From Enterobacter oligotrophicus (GTDB lineage: Bacteria; Pseudomonadota; Gammaproteobacteria; Enterobacterales; Enterobacteriaceae), in the NCBI RefSeq assembly GCF_009176645.1, contig NZ_AP019007.1:2480001-2544000 (forward strand): a stretch of DNA of 64,000 nucleotides, read 5' to 3'. Below the pieces are notes generated by a model. That model ran no database searches. It was not told the origin of the DNA and saw only the letters and a list, made by a program, of their open reading frames with translations. Of this stretch, positions 44,367 through 53,683 are shown piece after piece. The first letter of the stretch is position 1. Every line of letters starts with the position of its first letter. The position numbers and the translations under genes are program-made.

Positions 44367-45608
44367 TTATTTGGCCTGGCTGTCCAGTAAACCGGCGGCT
44401 ACGGCAGGGGCTAAGCCCGGAGCCAGCGGCAGGCGCGGGATCACCAGGCAGTGCAGCAGGTGGTAAATATCCTGCTTGCCGTCCCAGACTTTGGTGGTCA
44501 CTTCGTTGTTGGTGTCCAGCTCCTGCCACCAGGAACCGTTCTCGTAGTCCATCAGGTACTTGATGCAGTAATCCCACCATTTCTGGTACCAGGCTTCGTA
44601 CTGCGCCTCGCCGGTGACGGTATAAAGTGCATACGCCGTGCCCATCGCCTCGACGATTGGCCAACGCACGCGTTCACGCACGATAGGCTTGCCGTCCCAG
44701 CCAACGGAGTAGACAAAACCATCGGCTCCGTCGGGTGCCCAGGCATCGCGGATGGTGGCGTGGAACAACCCTTTCGCATCTTCCAGCAGCCACTCCGGCG
44801 GCGTTTCAAAGCGCGCTTCCAGCGCGGCGCGCAGGTGCAGCATCAGGCGGCCCCACTCAATCCAGTGTCCCGGCGTGCCGCCGTAGGCACGGAAACGGTG
44901 AGCAGGGTTATCAATGTTGTAATCGCGGATCGGGTTCCAGTTGGTGTCGAAATGCTCGTTAACGCGGTACTCCCCTTTGCGGGCCACGTCGTGAATAATC
45001 ACCGAGGCGATGCGCAGGGCGCGGTCGAGCCATTTCCGGTCGTGCGTCACGTCATAGACGATCAGGAAGGCTTCCACGGCGTGCATGTTGGCGTTACCGC
45101 CGCGGTAATCTTCGGTTTTGCTGAAGGCCTCATCCCAGGATTCCAGGCACATTTGCTCCTGTTCACTCCAGAAGTAGCGCTCAATCACTTCGATGGCGTC
45201 GTCCAGCAACTTACGTGCCTGCGGGTGGCCGGTGGTGACGGCACTCGCCGCGCCCAGCAGGACGAAGAAGTGTTGATATCCCTGCTTGGAAGCATCGATC
45301 ACGCCTTCGTCATTAACACAGGCGTACCAGCCGCCGTACTGTTTGTCGCGCAGCGAGCCATTCAGGGCATTAATGCCATGCTCCACCAGCGCATACGCGC
45401 CGGGACGCCCCATGTTCGCCGCCACCGCGTAAACGTGCAGCATACGGGCGGTGATCCACAGATGCGTACCCATATCGCTGCGAACCTGTCCGTTATTGCC
45501 CAGCCAGCCAAAGCCGGTCGGTACGGCGGCGTTTTTACCGAAATCGAGAATGCGATCGGTCTCTTGTTCGAGCCAGCGGTTATGGCTCAGGGTGTTAAAC
45601 CATTTCAT
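44367..45608 (-). CDS. yihS: YihS, sulfoquinovose isomerase
   Basis: YihS converts sulfoquinovose to 6-deoxy-6-sulfofructose, the first step of the sulfo-EMP pathway. It is 413 aa, the E. coli length, in the N-acylglucosamine 2-epimerase superfamily with an (alpha/alpha)6 barrel. Conserved segments with putative catalytic histidines are [13 protein letters not shown] (about residues 45-57), [13 protein letters not shown] (about 172) and [14 protein letters not shown] (about 248). The gap to yihQ is 16 bases; yihR, which separates them in E. coli, is missing. Confidence 0.95.
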   Translation of the reverse strand: MKWFNTLSHNRWLEQETDRILDFGKNAAVPTGFGWLGNNGQVRSDMGTHLWITARMLHVYAVAANMGRPGAYALVEHGINALNGSLRDKQYGGWYACVNDEGVIDASKQGYQHFFVLLGAASAVTTGHPQARKLLDDAIEVIERYFWSEQEQMCLESWDEAFSKTEDYRGGNANMHAVEAFLIVYDVTHDRKWLDRALRIASVIIHDVARKGEYRVNEHFDTNWNPIRDYNIDNPAHRFRAYGGTPGHWIEWGRLMLHLRAALEARFETPPEWLLEDAKGLFHATIRDAWAPDGADGFVYSVGWDGKPIVRERVRWPIVEAMGTAYALYTVTGEAQYEAWYQKWWDYCIKYLMDYENGSWWQELDTNNEVTTKVWDGKQDIYHLLHCLVIPRLPLAPGLAPAVAAGLLDSQAK

Positions 45609-45622
45609 GTTCGGGTCCTTTC

Positions 45623-46498
45623 TTAGCAGCGAGCCATCATTTCGTCGACGATCTCACCCAGACGCTGCAGTTTCGGTACGGAAATATCGCGGAGCATCAG
45701 CTCTGTGTCTGGCAACCCAATCACGGATGACCAGACGGCGCGCCCGGCTAAAAAGCCCGATGCGCCCGCCTGCATCGCCACGCTCACGGCGCGCGGGAAT
45801 AACTTATCGTCCACGCCGGACGAGAGGATCACCCACGGCATGGCGATGTTCTCGTTCAGCTTCTGCGAGGCGGCGAGCAGCTCCAGCTGTGTGCCTTTGC
45901 CGAACAGCGGCATCTCCACTTTGTAGAGATCGGCTCCGCTGTCCCCCAGCTCTTTGGCGGCGTCTATAATGGCCTGTTCGCGGTTAAACGCGGCTCCGCG
46001 ACGTGGCGGGCGCACCACCGGTTCAATAATGCTGAGCAGCCCGTTGTCATGGCACAGCTGATTAAACGTCTTCACCATCTCCAGACGCTGCTGCGGATCT
46101 TCATCGCTACGCCACAGCACCAGCAGCTTCAACGCCTTGCCGCCATCGCGTTTGACCGCCTGAGCATCAACGTTTTTATCAATCACCACGCTGTCGACGG
46201 GAATACCGTTCCCCGGTATAAATTCGTCTGCCGCCACAATCATCGCGCAGCTTTTGGCGACGGCCTGTTGCTCCACAATCTGGCGATAGCAAAATTGCTG
46301 ATCGACGAGGATTGCAGAGGCATACGGCGACAGGATTTTGGCCGCGTTGACCTTAAAATCCGTGAGATGCCGATCGGTAACTGGCACCGGTGCGCCTGCC
46401 GCCGCAAACATCAGGCGCATTGCTTCGCGCTGGTCAACGGCCAGCATTGCAAAACCGCCGGAAGGTCGGGTGATATCTTTCAGGGTGTACATCGTCAT
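45623..46498 (-). CDS. yihT: YihT, sulfofructose-1-phosphate aldolase
   Basis: YihT splits 6-deoxy-6-sulfofructose-1-phosphate into dihydroxyacetone phosphate and 3-sulfolactaldehyde. It is 291 aa and belongs to the class I (Schiff base) LacD-like aldolases. The lysine in [15 protein letters not shown] (about residue 193) is the predicted Schiff-base residue. AVDQREAMR near the N-terminus is also conserved. It lies between yihU and yihS in the operon. Confidence 0.95.
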   Translation of the reverse strand: MTMYTLKDITRPSGGFAMLAVDQREAMRLMFAAAGAPVPVTDRHLTDFKVNAAKILSPYASAILVDQQFCYRQIVEQQAVAKSCAMIVAADEFIPGNGIPVDSVVIDKNVDAQAVKRDGGKALKLLVLWRSDEDPQQRLEMVKTFNQLCHDNGLLSIIEPVVRPPRRGAAFNREQAIIDAAKELGDSGADLYKVEMPLFGKGTQLELLAASQKLNENIAMPWVILSSGVDDKLFPRAVSVAMQAGASGFLAGRAVWSSVIGLPDTELMLRDISVPKLQRLGEIVDEMMARC

Positions 46499-46515
46499 TC
46501 CTCAGTCCTTTCGTA

Positions 46516-47406
46516 TCAGTGTGTTTTTTTCAGCCCGGCGGATGCGCGAACCTGTTCAAGAATGGCTGTCCAGTCTTCGCGCCCGCGCCCGGCGGCGCGT
46601 GCCTGGTTATAAATTTCGCGGGAGGCAGCGCCCAGCGGCATCGGCACGTGGAGCTGGTTCGCCACATCCAGTGCAATGCCCAGATCTTTATGCGCAAGGT
46701 CGATCATAAAGGCGGGTGAAAGATCGCCTTTCAGCACCTTGTTCGGCCATGACGTGGTGAAGTGGCCTTTGCCCGCAGGCGTACCGCTCATCACTTTCAG
46801 CGCCACATCGAAGGAGAGGCCGAGCGCTTCACATAGCACGGCCGTCTCCGCAGAAAGCGCATTCAGGGCAATGCTCATGTAGTTGTTGATAAGTTTCACG
46901 CGGATGCCCATGCCCGGCCCACCGGCGTTAATAAGTTCATTGCCCATTGCCATTAACACGGGCGTGGCGCGCTCAACCTGCTGCGCCGTGCCACCAGCCA
47001 GAAGGAGTAACGTTCCGGCGATGGCATGGTCCGATGTGCGCCCGACGGGCACATCCATCAGGCTGAACCCCTTTTCTGCCATTTCACGAATTAATACATC
47101 GGTCTGCAGCGGATGAATGGTGGACATATCAATCACCAGCGCGTCGCGGGATAACCCCTCGCAAACGCCGTGCTCGCCGAACAGTACGCTGCGTACCAGG
47201 TCACCGTTTGGCAGCATGGTGATCACGAATTCGGCATCCATTGCTACCTGTGCAGGTGTAGCTGCAGCTTGTGCGCCGCTCTCCACCAGCGCCTGGACCG
47301 CCTGAGGGTTCACATCGAAGACATGAAGCTGATGGCCCTGTTTCAACAGATTCTTCGCCATTGGCGCGCCCATCTGACCTAAACCGATAAATGCGATTGC
47401 TGACAT
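46516..47406 (-). CDS. yihU: YihU, 3-sulfolactaldehyde reductase
   Basis: YihU reduces sulfolactaldehyde to 2,3-dihydroxypropane-1-sulfonate with NADH; the product is exported. It is 296 aa in the beta-hydroxyacid dehydrogenase family. The Rossmann motif [16 protein letters not shown] is at residues 6-21. The substrate-binding DVPVGRTS (about 118) and the catalytic lysine in [12 protein letters not shown] (about residue 171) are conserved. It is the first gene of the minus-strand operon, divergent from yihV. Confidence 0.96.
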   Translation of the reverse strand: MSAIAFIGLGQMGAPMAKNLLKQGHQLHVFDVNPQAVQALVESGAQAAATPAQVAMDAEFVITMLPNGDLVRSVLFGEHGVCEGLSRDALVIDMSTIHPLQTDVLIREMAEKGFSLMDVPVGRTSDHAIAGTLLLLAGGTAQQVERATPVLMAMGNELINAGGPGMGIRVKLINNYMSIALNALSAETAVLCEALGLSFDVALKVMSGTPAGKGHFTTSWPNKVLKGDLSPAFMIDLAHKDLGIALDVANQLHVPMPLGAASREIYNQARAAGRGREDWTAILEQVRASAGLKKTH

Positions 47407-47424
47407 GCTTCTCTCCTGTCATAT

Positions 47425-47497
47425 CGTGTCAATTTTTGCGCGTTTGTGTTGTCTGTTTTTGATCGTATTTGTAATTTATAGTCAAAAAATTGACACG
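47425..47497. promoter_or_regulatory. Long inverted repeat in the yihU/yihV divergent promoter region
   Basis: CGTGTCAATTTTT (47425-47437) and its exact reverse complement AAAAATTGACACG (47485-47497) are 13-base arms 47 bases apart, centred in the 155 bp region between yihU and yihV. They are good candidates for paired CsqR (YihW) operators controlling both directions; in E. coli CsqR binds this region. Assignment to CsqR is inference. Confidence 0.7.
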
Positions 47498-47561
47498 GGT
47501 CACTTTTTAAACATTTGGTGAAATTAAAATGAAGGCATCAGAAAACGCAGAAGGAATCACC

Positions 47562-48458
47562 ATGACTCGCATCGTTTGTGTCGGTATTACCGTGCTGGAT
47601 CGCATCTGGTATCTCGATGATTTACCGAAAGAAGGTGGAAAATATGTCGCAAAAAACTATACGGAAGTGGGCGGTGGCCCGGCGGCAACTGCGGCGGTGG
47701 CGGCAGCGAAACTGGGGGCTTCAGTGGATTTTATTGGCCGGGTGGGGGATGACGATACCGGCAGAAGACTTCTCGCGGAGCTGGAGCCCCTGGGGGTAAA
47801 CACCCGCTATACGCGCGTATTTAAAGGTGCCCGCTCGTCACAATCTGCGGTGCTGGTGGACGCAAGCGGGGAGCGCGTCATTGCGAACTACCCGAGCCCC
47901 GATCTCCCTGCTGCGGCAGGCTGGCTGCATGAAATCGACTTCTCGCAATGGGATATTGTGTTAGCCGATGTGCGCTGGCACGACGGGGCAAAACAGGCGT
48001 TTACCCTTGCCCGCCAGCAGGGTGTGCAGACCTTACTTGATGCAGATATTACCCCACAGGATATTGGTGAACTTATTGCCTTAAGCGATCATGCGGCCTT
48101 TTCCGCCCCAGGTTTGCGTCGTCTCACTCAAGGGGATGATACAAAAGACGCACTGAAAAAAGCACAAACGCTCACAAATGGACACGTCTATGTCACGCAG
48201 GGCCGTGAAGGGTGCTTCTGGCTTGAGAATGGCGAACTTTGCCATCAGCCTGGCTATGCGGTGGAAGTCGTTGATACTACAGGGGCAGGCGATGTTTTCC
48301 ACGGTGCGCTCGCGGTCAGCCTGGCGCAGCAGGCACCTGCAGCAGACGCCGTGCGTTTTGCCAGCGCCGTCGCAGCACTAAAATGTACGAAGCCCGGCGG
48401 GCGTGCGGGTATACCCGACTGTGATCAAACCCGCTCTTTTTTGTCACTTTTTGTATAA
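47562..48458 (+). CDS. yihV: YihV, 6-deoxy-6-sulfofructose kinase
   Basis: YihV phosphorylates sulfofructose at O1 with ATP, the second committed step of sulfoquinovose breakdown. I choose the ATG at 47562 (MTRIVCVGITVLDRIWYL), giving 298 aa as in E. coli; the frame could begin 11 codons earlier. PfkB family: N-terminal GGGPAATAAVAAAKLG (about 36-51) and C-terminal DTTGAGDVFHGALA with the catalytic aspartate. It is 34 bases before csqR, so the repressor is probably cotranscribed with it. Confidence 0.96.
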   Translation: MTRIVCVGITVLDRIWYLDDLPKEGGKYVAKNYTEVGGGPAATAAVAAAKLGASVDFIGRVGDDDTGRRLLAELEPLGVNTRYTRVFKGARSSQSAVLVDASGERVIANYPSPDLPAAAGWLHEIDFSQWDIVLADVRWHDGAKQAFTLARQQGVQTLLDADITPQDIGELIALSDHAAFSAPGLRRLTQGDDTKDALKKAQTLTNGHVYVTQGREGCFWLENGELCHQPGYAVEVVDTTGAGDVFHGALAVSLAQQAPAADAVRFASAVAALKCTKPGGRAGIPDCDQTRSFLSLFV

Positions 48459-48492
48459 AATGCGGGGCGTGATGGTATTCAGAGGACAGCCC

Positions 48493-49293
48493 ATGAGCCT
48501 TACCGAACTAACCGGCAACCCGCGACACGATCAACTGCTTACACTGATTGCTGAGCGTGGCTATATGAATATTGATGAACTGGCGCAACTGCTGGATGTC
48601 TCGACGCAAACGGTGCGCCGGGATATTCGCAAGCTGAGCGAACAGGGGCTGATAACGCGTCATCATGGTGGTGCGGGCAGGGCATCCAGCGTGGTCAATA
48701 CGGCTTTTGAGCAGCGTGAAGTATCACTGACGGAAGAAAAACGGGCGATAGCCGAAGCCATTGCTGATTATATTCCTGATGGTTCAACGATTTTTATCAC
48801 CATCGGAACCACCGTAGAGCATGTTGCAAGGGCGTTGCTTAACCATAATCATTTGCGCATCATCACCAACAGCCTGCGGGTGGCGCACATTCTATATAAG
48901 AATCCGCGCTTTGAAGTGATGGTGCCCGGCGGTACGCTGCGTCCGCATAATGGCGGTATTATTGGGCCAGCGGCGACGGCATTCGTCTCCGGCTTCCGGG
49001 CCGATTACCTGGTGACCAGCGTTGGGGCGATAGAGCACGACGGCGCGATGATGGAATTTGACGTTAATGAAGCCAGCGTGGTGAAAACCATGATGGCCCA
49101 CTCGCGGCACATTTTACTGGCGGCCGATCATACGAAATACCACGCGTCTGCTGCCGTTGAAATTGGTAACGTGGCGCAGGCGACGGCACTGTTTACCGAT
49201 GAACTTCCCGGCTCTGCGCTGCTAAACCATCTTAAATCCAGCAAGGTTGAAGTCGTTGAAGTGAATTCGACCGACGAACAGCAGGCTGTCTGA
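48493..49293 (+). CDS. csqR: CsqR/YihW, DeoR-family repressor of sulfoquinovose genes
   Basis: CsqR represses the yih genes and is released by sulfoquinovose or a derivative. From the ATG at 48493 (MSLTELTGNPRHDQLL) it is 266 aa, like E. coli (261); longer frames begin inside yihV. The DeoR helix-turn-helix is residues about 23-48 (MNIDELAQLLDVSTQTVRRD, then GLITRHHGG). The C-terminal sugar-phosphate sensor domain has ITIGTTVEHVAR and LVTSVGAIEHDG. The C-terminal tail after residue 245 differs from E. coli. Confidence 0.95.
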   Translation: MSLTELTGNPRHDQLLTLIAERGYMNIDELAQLLDVSTQTVRRDIRKLSEQGLITRHHGGAGRASSVVNTAFEQREVSLTEEKRAIAEAIADYIPDGSTIFITIGTTVEHVARALLNHNHLRIITNSLRVAHILYKNPRFEVMVPGGTLRPHNGGIIGPAATAFVSGFRADYLVTSVGAIEHDGAMMEFDVNEASVVKTMMAHSRHILLAADHTKYHASAAVEIGNVAQATALFTDELPGSALLNHLKSSKVEVVEVNSTDEQQAV

Positions 49294-49412
49294 CCCTTCT
49301 CACGGCCCGACATTCTGTCCGGGCCATTCCTTTCTCTAAGCTGAATCTGACGCATAGCCAAACCTTATCTTTCCCGCTACAGTTACTTTTCCACGGCGAA
49401 AAGGAGATAAAC

Positions 49413-50012
49413 ATGCTTTATATCTTTGACTTAGGAAATGTAATCGTCGATATCGATTTTAATCGGGTGCTGGGCGCATGGAGCGACTTTAGCCGTGTCC
49501 CGCTGGCGGCGTTAAAGCAGAGTTTCACCATGGGGGAGACCTTCCATCAGCATGAACGGGGTGAAATCAGCGACGAAGAATTCGCAGAACGCCTCTGCCA
49601 TGAAATGGATCTGCCGTTAAGCTACGAGCAGTTTTCTCATGGCTGGCAGGCGGTATTTGTCGCGATCCGCCCTGAAGTTACCGACATCATGCAAAAACTG
49701 CGTGAGCAAGGTCACCGTGTGGTGGTGCTGTCCAATACCAACCGTCTGCACACCACCTTCTGGCCGGATGAGTACCCTGAAATAAAAGCGGCGGCCGATA
49801 AAATTTATCTCTCGCAGGAGATGGGTATGCGCAAGCCAGAGGCTCGCATTTATCAGGCGGTTCTGCAGGCGGAAGGATTCTCTGCGGCCGATGCGGTCTT
49901 TTTTGATGACAACGCCGATAATATAGAAGGAGCTAACCAGTTGGGTATCACGTCAATTCGGGTGACCGGAAAAGAGACGATACCGAACTATTTTGCGAAG
50001 CAGTTATGCTAA
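49413..50012 (+). CDS. yihX: YihX, HAD-family alpha-D-glucose-1-phosphate phosphatase
   Basis: YihX is a cytoplasmic HAD phosphatase shown in E. coli to act on alpha-D-glucose-1-phosphate. It is 199 aa, the E. coli length. HAD motif I is FDLGNVIVD (asparagine in place of the second aspartate, as in E. coli), motif II is VVLSNTNR, the lysine is in MRKPEARIY, and motif IV is [12 protein letters not shown]. Its end overlaps the yihY start by seven bases. Confidence 0.96.
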   Translation: MLYIFDLGNVIVDIDFNRVLGAWSDFSRVPLAALKQSFTMGETFHQHERGEISDEEFAERLCHEMDLPLSYEQFSHGWQAVFVAIRPEVTDIMQKLREQGHRVVVLSNTNRLHTTFWPDEYPEIKAAADKIYLSQEMGMRKPEARIYQAVLQAEGFSAADAVFFDDNADNIEGANQLGITSIRVTGKETIPNYFAKQLC

Positions 50013-50887
50013 AAAACGTTCATCAAAAAGCCACTCACCATACGCGTCCGCTCAGGGCGTGGCTGAAACTGCTCTGGCATCGCATTGATGAGGACAACAT
50101 GACGACACTGGCGGGGAATCTCGCCTATGTCTCGCTCCTTTCGCTGGTGCCGCTGGTGGCCGTTATCTTTGCTCTTTTTTCCGCGTTTCCGATGTTTGCG
50201 GATGTCAGCCTGCAGCTCCGTCACTTCGTTTTTGCGAACTTCATTCCCGCCACCGGCGACGTCATACAGAACTACATTGAACAGTTTGTTGCTAACTCCA
50301 GCAAGATGACGGCGGTAGGGGCATGTGGTCTTATCGTCACCGCGCTGCTGCTGATGTACTCCATCGACAGTGCGCTCAATACCATCTGGCGAAGCAAAAA
50401 AGTTCGTCCCAAAGTCTATTCCTTTGCCGTCTACTGGATGATTTTAACGCTCGGTCCGCTGCTGGCGGGGGCGAGCCTGGCTATCAGCTCATATCTTCTT
50501 TCTCTGCGCTGGGCGAGTGACTTAAACAGCGTCATTGATAACGTTCTGCGTATCTTCCCGCTGATTTTATCGTGGCTCTCGTTCTGGCTACTTTACAGCG
50601 TGGTGCCGACCACGCGCGTGCCCAACCGTGATGCCGTCGTTGGTGCGCTGGTGGCGGCACTCCTCTTTGAGCTGGGTAAAAAAGGCTTTGCCCTTTACAT
50701 CACCATGTTCCCGTCGTATCAGCTGATTTACGGCGTGCTGGCGGTGATCCCCATTTTGTTTGTCTGGGTTTACTGGACCTGGTGTATCGTCTTGCTTGGT
50801 GCCGAAATAACTGTCACTCTCGGCGTATACCGCGAACTTAAAAAAGCAGCAGAAGCTGAAAAACAACAAGAAGCAGACCAACCATGA
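50006..50887 (+). CDS. yihY: YihY, YihY/BrkB-family inner-membrane protein
   Basis: YihY is a six-helix inner-membrane protein of the YihY/BrkB (Rbn) family; it was once named ribonuclease BN in error. Its function is unknown. It is 293 aa. Six hydrophobic segments are visible, the first at residues 38-58 and the last at about 242-268. The C-terminus is charged and cytoplasmic ([14 protein letters not shown]). It overlaps yihX at its start and dtd at its end (ATGA). Confidence 0.95.
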   Translation: MLKNVHQKATHHTRPLRAWLKLLWHRIDEDNMTTLAGNLAYVSLLSLVPLVAVIFALFSAFPMFADVSLQLRHFVFANFIPATGDVIQNYIEQFVANSSKMTAVGACGLIVTALLLMYSIDSALNTIWRSKKVRPKVYSFAVYWMILTLGPLLAGASLAISSYLLSLRWASDLNSVIDNVLRIFPLILSWLSFWLLYSVVPTTRVPNRDAVVGALVAALLFELGKKGFALYITMFPSYQLIYGVLAVIPILFVWVYWTWCIVLLGAEITVTLGVYRELKKAAEAEKQQEADQP

Positions 50888-51321
50888 TTGCATTAATTCA
50901 GCGCGTAACCCGTGCCAGCGTCACCGTGGAGGGCGAGGTGACGGGTGAAATTGGCCCAGGACTTTTGGTGTTGTTAGGTGTCGAAAAGGATGACGACGAA
51001 CAGAAAGCCAACCGCTTGTGTGAACGCGTGCTGGGCTACCGTATCTTCAGCGATGCAGAAGGCAAGATGAACCTGAACGTTCAACAGGCGGGCGGCAGCG
51101 TGCTGGTGGTCTCCCAGTTTACGCTGGCAGCCGACACCGAGCGCGGCATGCGACCGAGTTTTTCTAAAGGTGCCGCGCCCGATCGCGCGGAAGCACTTTA
51201 TGAGTATTTTGTTGAGCGTTGTCGCCAACAGGAAATGAATACGCAAACCGGACGATTCGCTGCAGATATGCAGGTTTCGCTGGTGAACGATGGCCCCGTC
51301 ACATTCTGGCTCCAGGTATGA
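50884..51321 (+). CDS. dtd: Dtd, D-aminoacyl-tRNA deacylase
   Basis: Dtd removes D-amino acids wrongly attached to tRNA. It is 145 aa, the usual length. The family motifs SQFTLAADT (about residues 77-85, catalytic) and the trailing NDGPVTFWL (Gly-cis-Pro motif) are both intact. The start overlaps yihY by four bases and the stop overlaps fabY by four bases, so the unit yihX-yihY-dtd-fabY is tightly coupled. Confidence 0.97.
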   Translation: MIALIQRVTRASVTVEGEVTGEIGPGLLVLLGVEKDDDEQKANRLCERVLGYRIFSDAEGKMNLNVQQAGGSVLVVSQFTLAADTERGMRPSFSKGAAPDRAEALYEYFVERCRQQEMNTQTGRFAADMQVSLVNDGPVTFWLQV

Positions 51322-52307
51322 GCCAACTGGCGGCGCGGCCGCGGGTAACAAGAGAGAGTACAGCTATGTATCACCTTCGAGTACCGCAAACGGAAGAAGA
51401 GTTAGAGGCTTATTACCAGTTCCGCTGGGAAATGCTGCGCAAGCCGTTACATCAACCGAAAGGGTCTGAACGCGACGCCTGGGACGCGATGGCGCATCAC
51501 CAGATGGTGGTGGATGAAGAGGGCAATCTCGTTGCCGTCGGGCGTCTGTATATCAATGCCGACAATGAAGCCTCTATTCGCTTTATGGCGGTTCACCCTT
51601 CCGTGCAGGACAAAGGACTGGGTACGCTGATGGCGATGACCCTGGAATCCGTCGCCCGTCAGGAAGGCGTAAAGCGCGTCACCTGTAGCGCACGTGAAGA
51701 TGCGGTAGAGTTCTTCTCTAAACTCGGTTTTGTTAATCAGGGTGAAATTACTGCGCCATTAACCACGCCGATTCGTCACTTTTTGATGATTAAACCCATC
51801 GCCACGCTGGATGACATTTTGCATCGCGCTGACTGGTGCGGTCAGCTGCAACAGGCGTGGTATGAGCATATTCCGCTCAGTGAAAAGATGGGCGTGCGTA
51901 TTCAGCAGTACACCGGGCAAAAATTCATCACGACCATGCCGGAAGTCGGCAACCAGAATCCCCATCACACCCTGTTTGCCGGCAGTCTCTTCTCGCTGGC
52001 GACGCTCACCGGCTGGGGGTTGATCTGGCTAATGCTGCGCGAGCGCCATCTGGGCGGCACCATCATTCTGGCCGATGCCCACATTCGCTATAGTGCTCCG
52101 ATCAGCGGAAAGCCGAGCGCCGTGGCCGATCTCGGTGCACTGGGTGGCGATCTCGACCGTCTGGCGCGAGGCCGCAAAGCCCGCGTGCAGATGCAGGTTG
52201 AGCTGTTCGGCGATGAAACGCCTGGCGCGGTGTTTGAAGGAACCTATATTGTTCTCCCGGCGAAGCCGTATGGCGCGTATGAAGAGGGCGGGAACGAGGA
52301 GGAGTAA
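51318..52307 (+). CDS. fabY: FabY (YiiD), acetyltransferase/thioesterase-like fatty acid synthesis protein
   Basis: FabY has been reported to allow fatty acid initiation without FabH in E. coli. From the ATG at 51318 it is 329 aa, the E. coli length; the frame continues upstream inside dtd but without conservation. It is a two-domain protein: an N-terminal GNAT acetyltransferase (acetyl-CoA loop [12 protein letters not shown], about residues 97-108) and a C-terminal hotdog-fold thioesterase-like domain ([20 protein letters not shown], about 214-233). Confidence 0.94.
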   Translation: MSQLAARPRVTRESTAMYHLRVPQTEEELEAYYQFRWEMLRKPLHQPKGSERDAWDAMAHHQMVVDEEGNLVAVGRLYINADNEASIRFMAVHPSVQDKGLGTLMAMTLESVARQEGVKRVTCSAREDAVEFFSKLGFVNQGEITAPLTTPIRHFLMIKPIATLDDILHRADWCGQLQQAWYEHIPLSEKMGVRIQQYTGQKFITTMPEVGNQNPHHTLFAGSLFSLATLTGWGLIWLMLRERHLGGTIILADAHIRYSAPISGKPSAVADLGALGGDLDRLARGRKARVQMQVELFGDETPGAVFEGTYIVLPAKPYGAYEEGGNEEE

Positions 52308-52318
52308 TCTCCCTCGTT

Positions 52319-53236
52319 TTATCGTCGGGCGGCACCGAGCCGCCAGGCGATATCCTGCATTACGTCTCTCGCTGACTGACTTACGCCGCCAAGCTGAAAG
52401 AAGCCATGTATGACACCCAGCCAACGTTGAGCCGTACAGTTCACCCCCTGCTCTGACAGATACTGATATAACACCTCACCTTCATCGCATAGCGGATCAT
52501 ATTCAGCGGTAACAATGTGTACAGGCGGAAGGCCGTTAAAATCATCCCGCCACAGCGGGCTGGCTTCAGGATGTTGGCGATTGGTGCCTGCGAGATACAT
52601 TTCATACCCGCTGAGCAGGGTATCGTGGGTGATAATGTAATCCGTGCCGTTGAGAGTGTAACTTTCAAAACTGGCCGTAGCGTCGAGCATAGGGTAGATA
52701 AGAATCAGCTGTGCCGGTTGCCAGATACCTTTCGCTTTGAGCCGCAGCGATGTCACCAGTGCCAGATGTGCGCCTGCGCTGTCTCCGCAGAGAGTGATCC
52801 GGTTTTTATCCACTCCCAATTTAGCTGCAAATTGCCAGACCAGCTCCGCGCCTCTCTCTGCATCGTCATGCGCGGCAGGGAAGATGTGCTCAGGTGCCAG
52901 CCTGTATTGAACGGCTATTACCCTGCAGTTACTGTAAAACGCCAGTTGACGGAGCTGGTTATCATGAGTATCAAAGCCGCCACTGATGAAGCATCCACCG
53001 TGATAATAGACCGTTGCAGGTAACGTTTCTGGGGCATTGAGGGGAGAAAATACCCGAATGGTCATGCCCTCGAGAACACGCGTTTCAACGTGGACGCGAG
53101 TTTCTGTCTCCCCGGCAAGTTCTGTGCTGGCTACATATCCGGCTCTCCGGTCATCAATACTTTGCTTTCGCGAGGAAGGTCGTCCTGCAGCAATAAAATC
53201 CTGTACCAGCTTATCAATACCCTTTTCCAGTGCCAT
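52319..53236 (-). CDS. HSL-family alpha/beta hydrolase (esterase)
   Basis: This is a predicted cytoplasmic carboxylesterase of the hormone-sensitive-lipase (Aes-like) family, 305 aa with no signal peptide. The nucleophile is in CGDSAGAHLAL (serine near residue 152), the acid in EYDPLCDEG (about 246), and the histidine in VIHGFF (about 276). The oxyanion motif is HGGCF, a variant of the usual HGGGF. The natural substrate is unknown. It does not belong to the E. coli K-12 gene order here and may be an accessory insertion. Two dyads lie just upstream of its start. Confidence 0.85.
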   Translation of the reverse strand: MALEKGIDKLVQDFIAAGRPSSRKQSIDDRRAGYVASTELAGETETRVHVETRVLEGMTIRVFSPLNAPETLPATVYYHGGCFISGGFDTHDNQLRQLAFYSNCRVIAVQYRLAPEHIFPAAHDDAERGAELVWQFAAKLGVDKNRITLCGDSAGAHLALVTSLRLKAKGIWQPAQLILIYPMLDATASFESYTLNGTDYIITHDTLLSGYEMYLAGTNRQHPEASPLWRDDFNGLPPVHIVTAEYDPLCDEGEVLYQYLSEQGVNCTAQRWLGVIHGFFQLGGVSQSARDVMQDIAWRLGAARR

Positions 53237-53254
53237 GATTATTACGTCCTTTTG

Positions 53255-53282
53255 CTGTATGCATATACAGGTTTATAACCTG
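53255..53282. promoter_or_regulatory. Two overlapping dyads upstream of the esterase gene
   Basis: CTGTAT-GCAT-ATACAG (53255-53270) and CAGGTT-TAT-AACCTG (53268-53282) are perfect inverted repeats sharing three bases, 19 to 46 bases before the esterase ATG. They look like operator sites, but no obvious local regulator gene is present. The remaining gap to 53420 shows nothing else. Confidence 0.55.
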
Positions 53283-53419
53283 GTTTAGAGCAGATGAAAA
53301 CAGAGAAATTTGAGGGAATGAAAGTTATGGAAAACGGCTCGCAAAATTTATTACTGCCGTTTAAATACACTTTAACCCTGAATTAATCAGGGGTATGGTG
53401 CGTGGAAAGTAACCATTTC

Positions 53420-53439
53420 TGATATACTAAGGTGATATA
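53420..53439 (+). promoter_or_regulatory. Extended -10 promoter and repeat at the toxin-antitoxin operon
   Basis: TGATATACT (53420-53428) is an extended -10 element (TGnTATACT). TGATATA is repeated at 53433-53439, about one helical turn later, as expected for a site bound by a ribbon-helix-helix antitoxin. Transcription would start near 53435, which argues that translation starts at the ATG at 53463 rather than 53439. Confidence 0.55.
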
Positions 53440-53462
53440 TGAGTCTTTTGGCGGAACTTGAT

Positions 53463-53681
53463 ATGGGCAGAATACTGATTGATTTGTCAGATGACGTAAT
53501 TCAACGGCTTGATCACCTTAAGCAGCTGCGGAACCAGCCGCGTGCCGAATTGCTTCGGGAAGCAATTGAACAATATCTCGACCAGCAGAGTTCGTTGGTT
53601 ATCCGCGATGCGCTTGGCCTGTGGGGAAACCAGCAGGAAGATGGGCTTGAGTATGAACGTAAGCTGCGTGAGGAGTGGTAA
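53463..53681 (+). CDS. VapB-like ribbon-helix-helix antitoxin
   Basis: A small CopG/Arc-type DNA-binding protein, 72 aa from the ATG at 53463 (MGRILIDLSDDVIQRLDHL). The N-terminal strand RILIDL would form the ribbon, and the following helices carry AELLREAIEQYLDQQ. The C-terminal tail (GNQQEDGLEYERKLREEW) probably wraps the toxin. The next gene encodes a PIN-domain toxin, two bases downstream, which defines a type II toxin-antitoxin pair. An alternative start at 53439 adds eight residues. The position corresponds to that of yiiE/yiiF in E. coli, also RHH-type genes. Confidence 0.82.
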   Translation: MGRILIDLSDDVIQRLDHLKQLRNQPRAELLREAIEQYLDQQSSLVIRDALGLWGNQQEDGLEYERKLREEW

Positions 53682-53683
53682 TC

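Noticed and set aside
44451..45626. 391-codon plus-strand ORF
   Set aside because: Antisense shadow of yihS with no family features.
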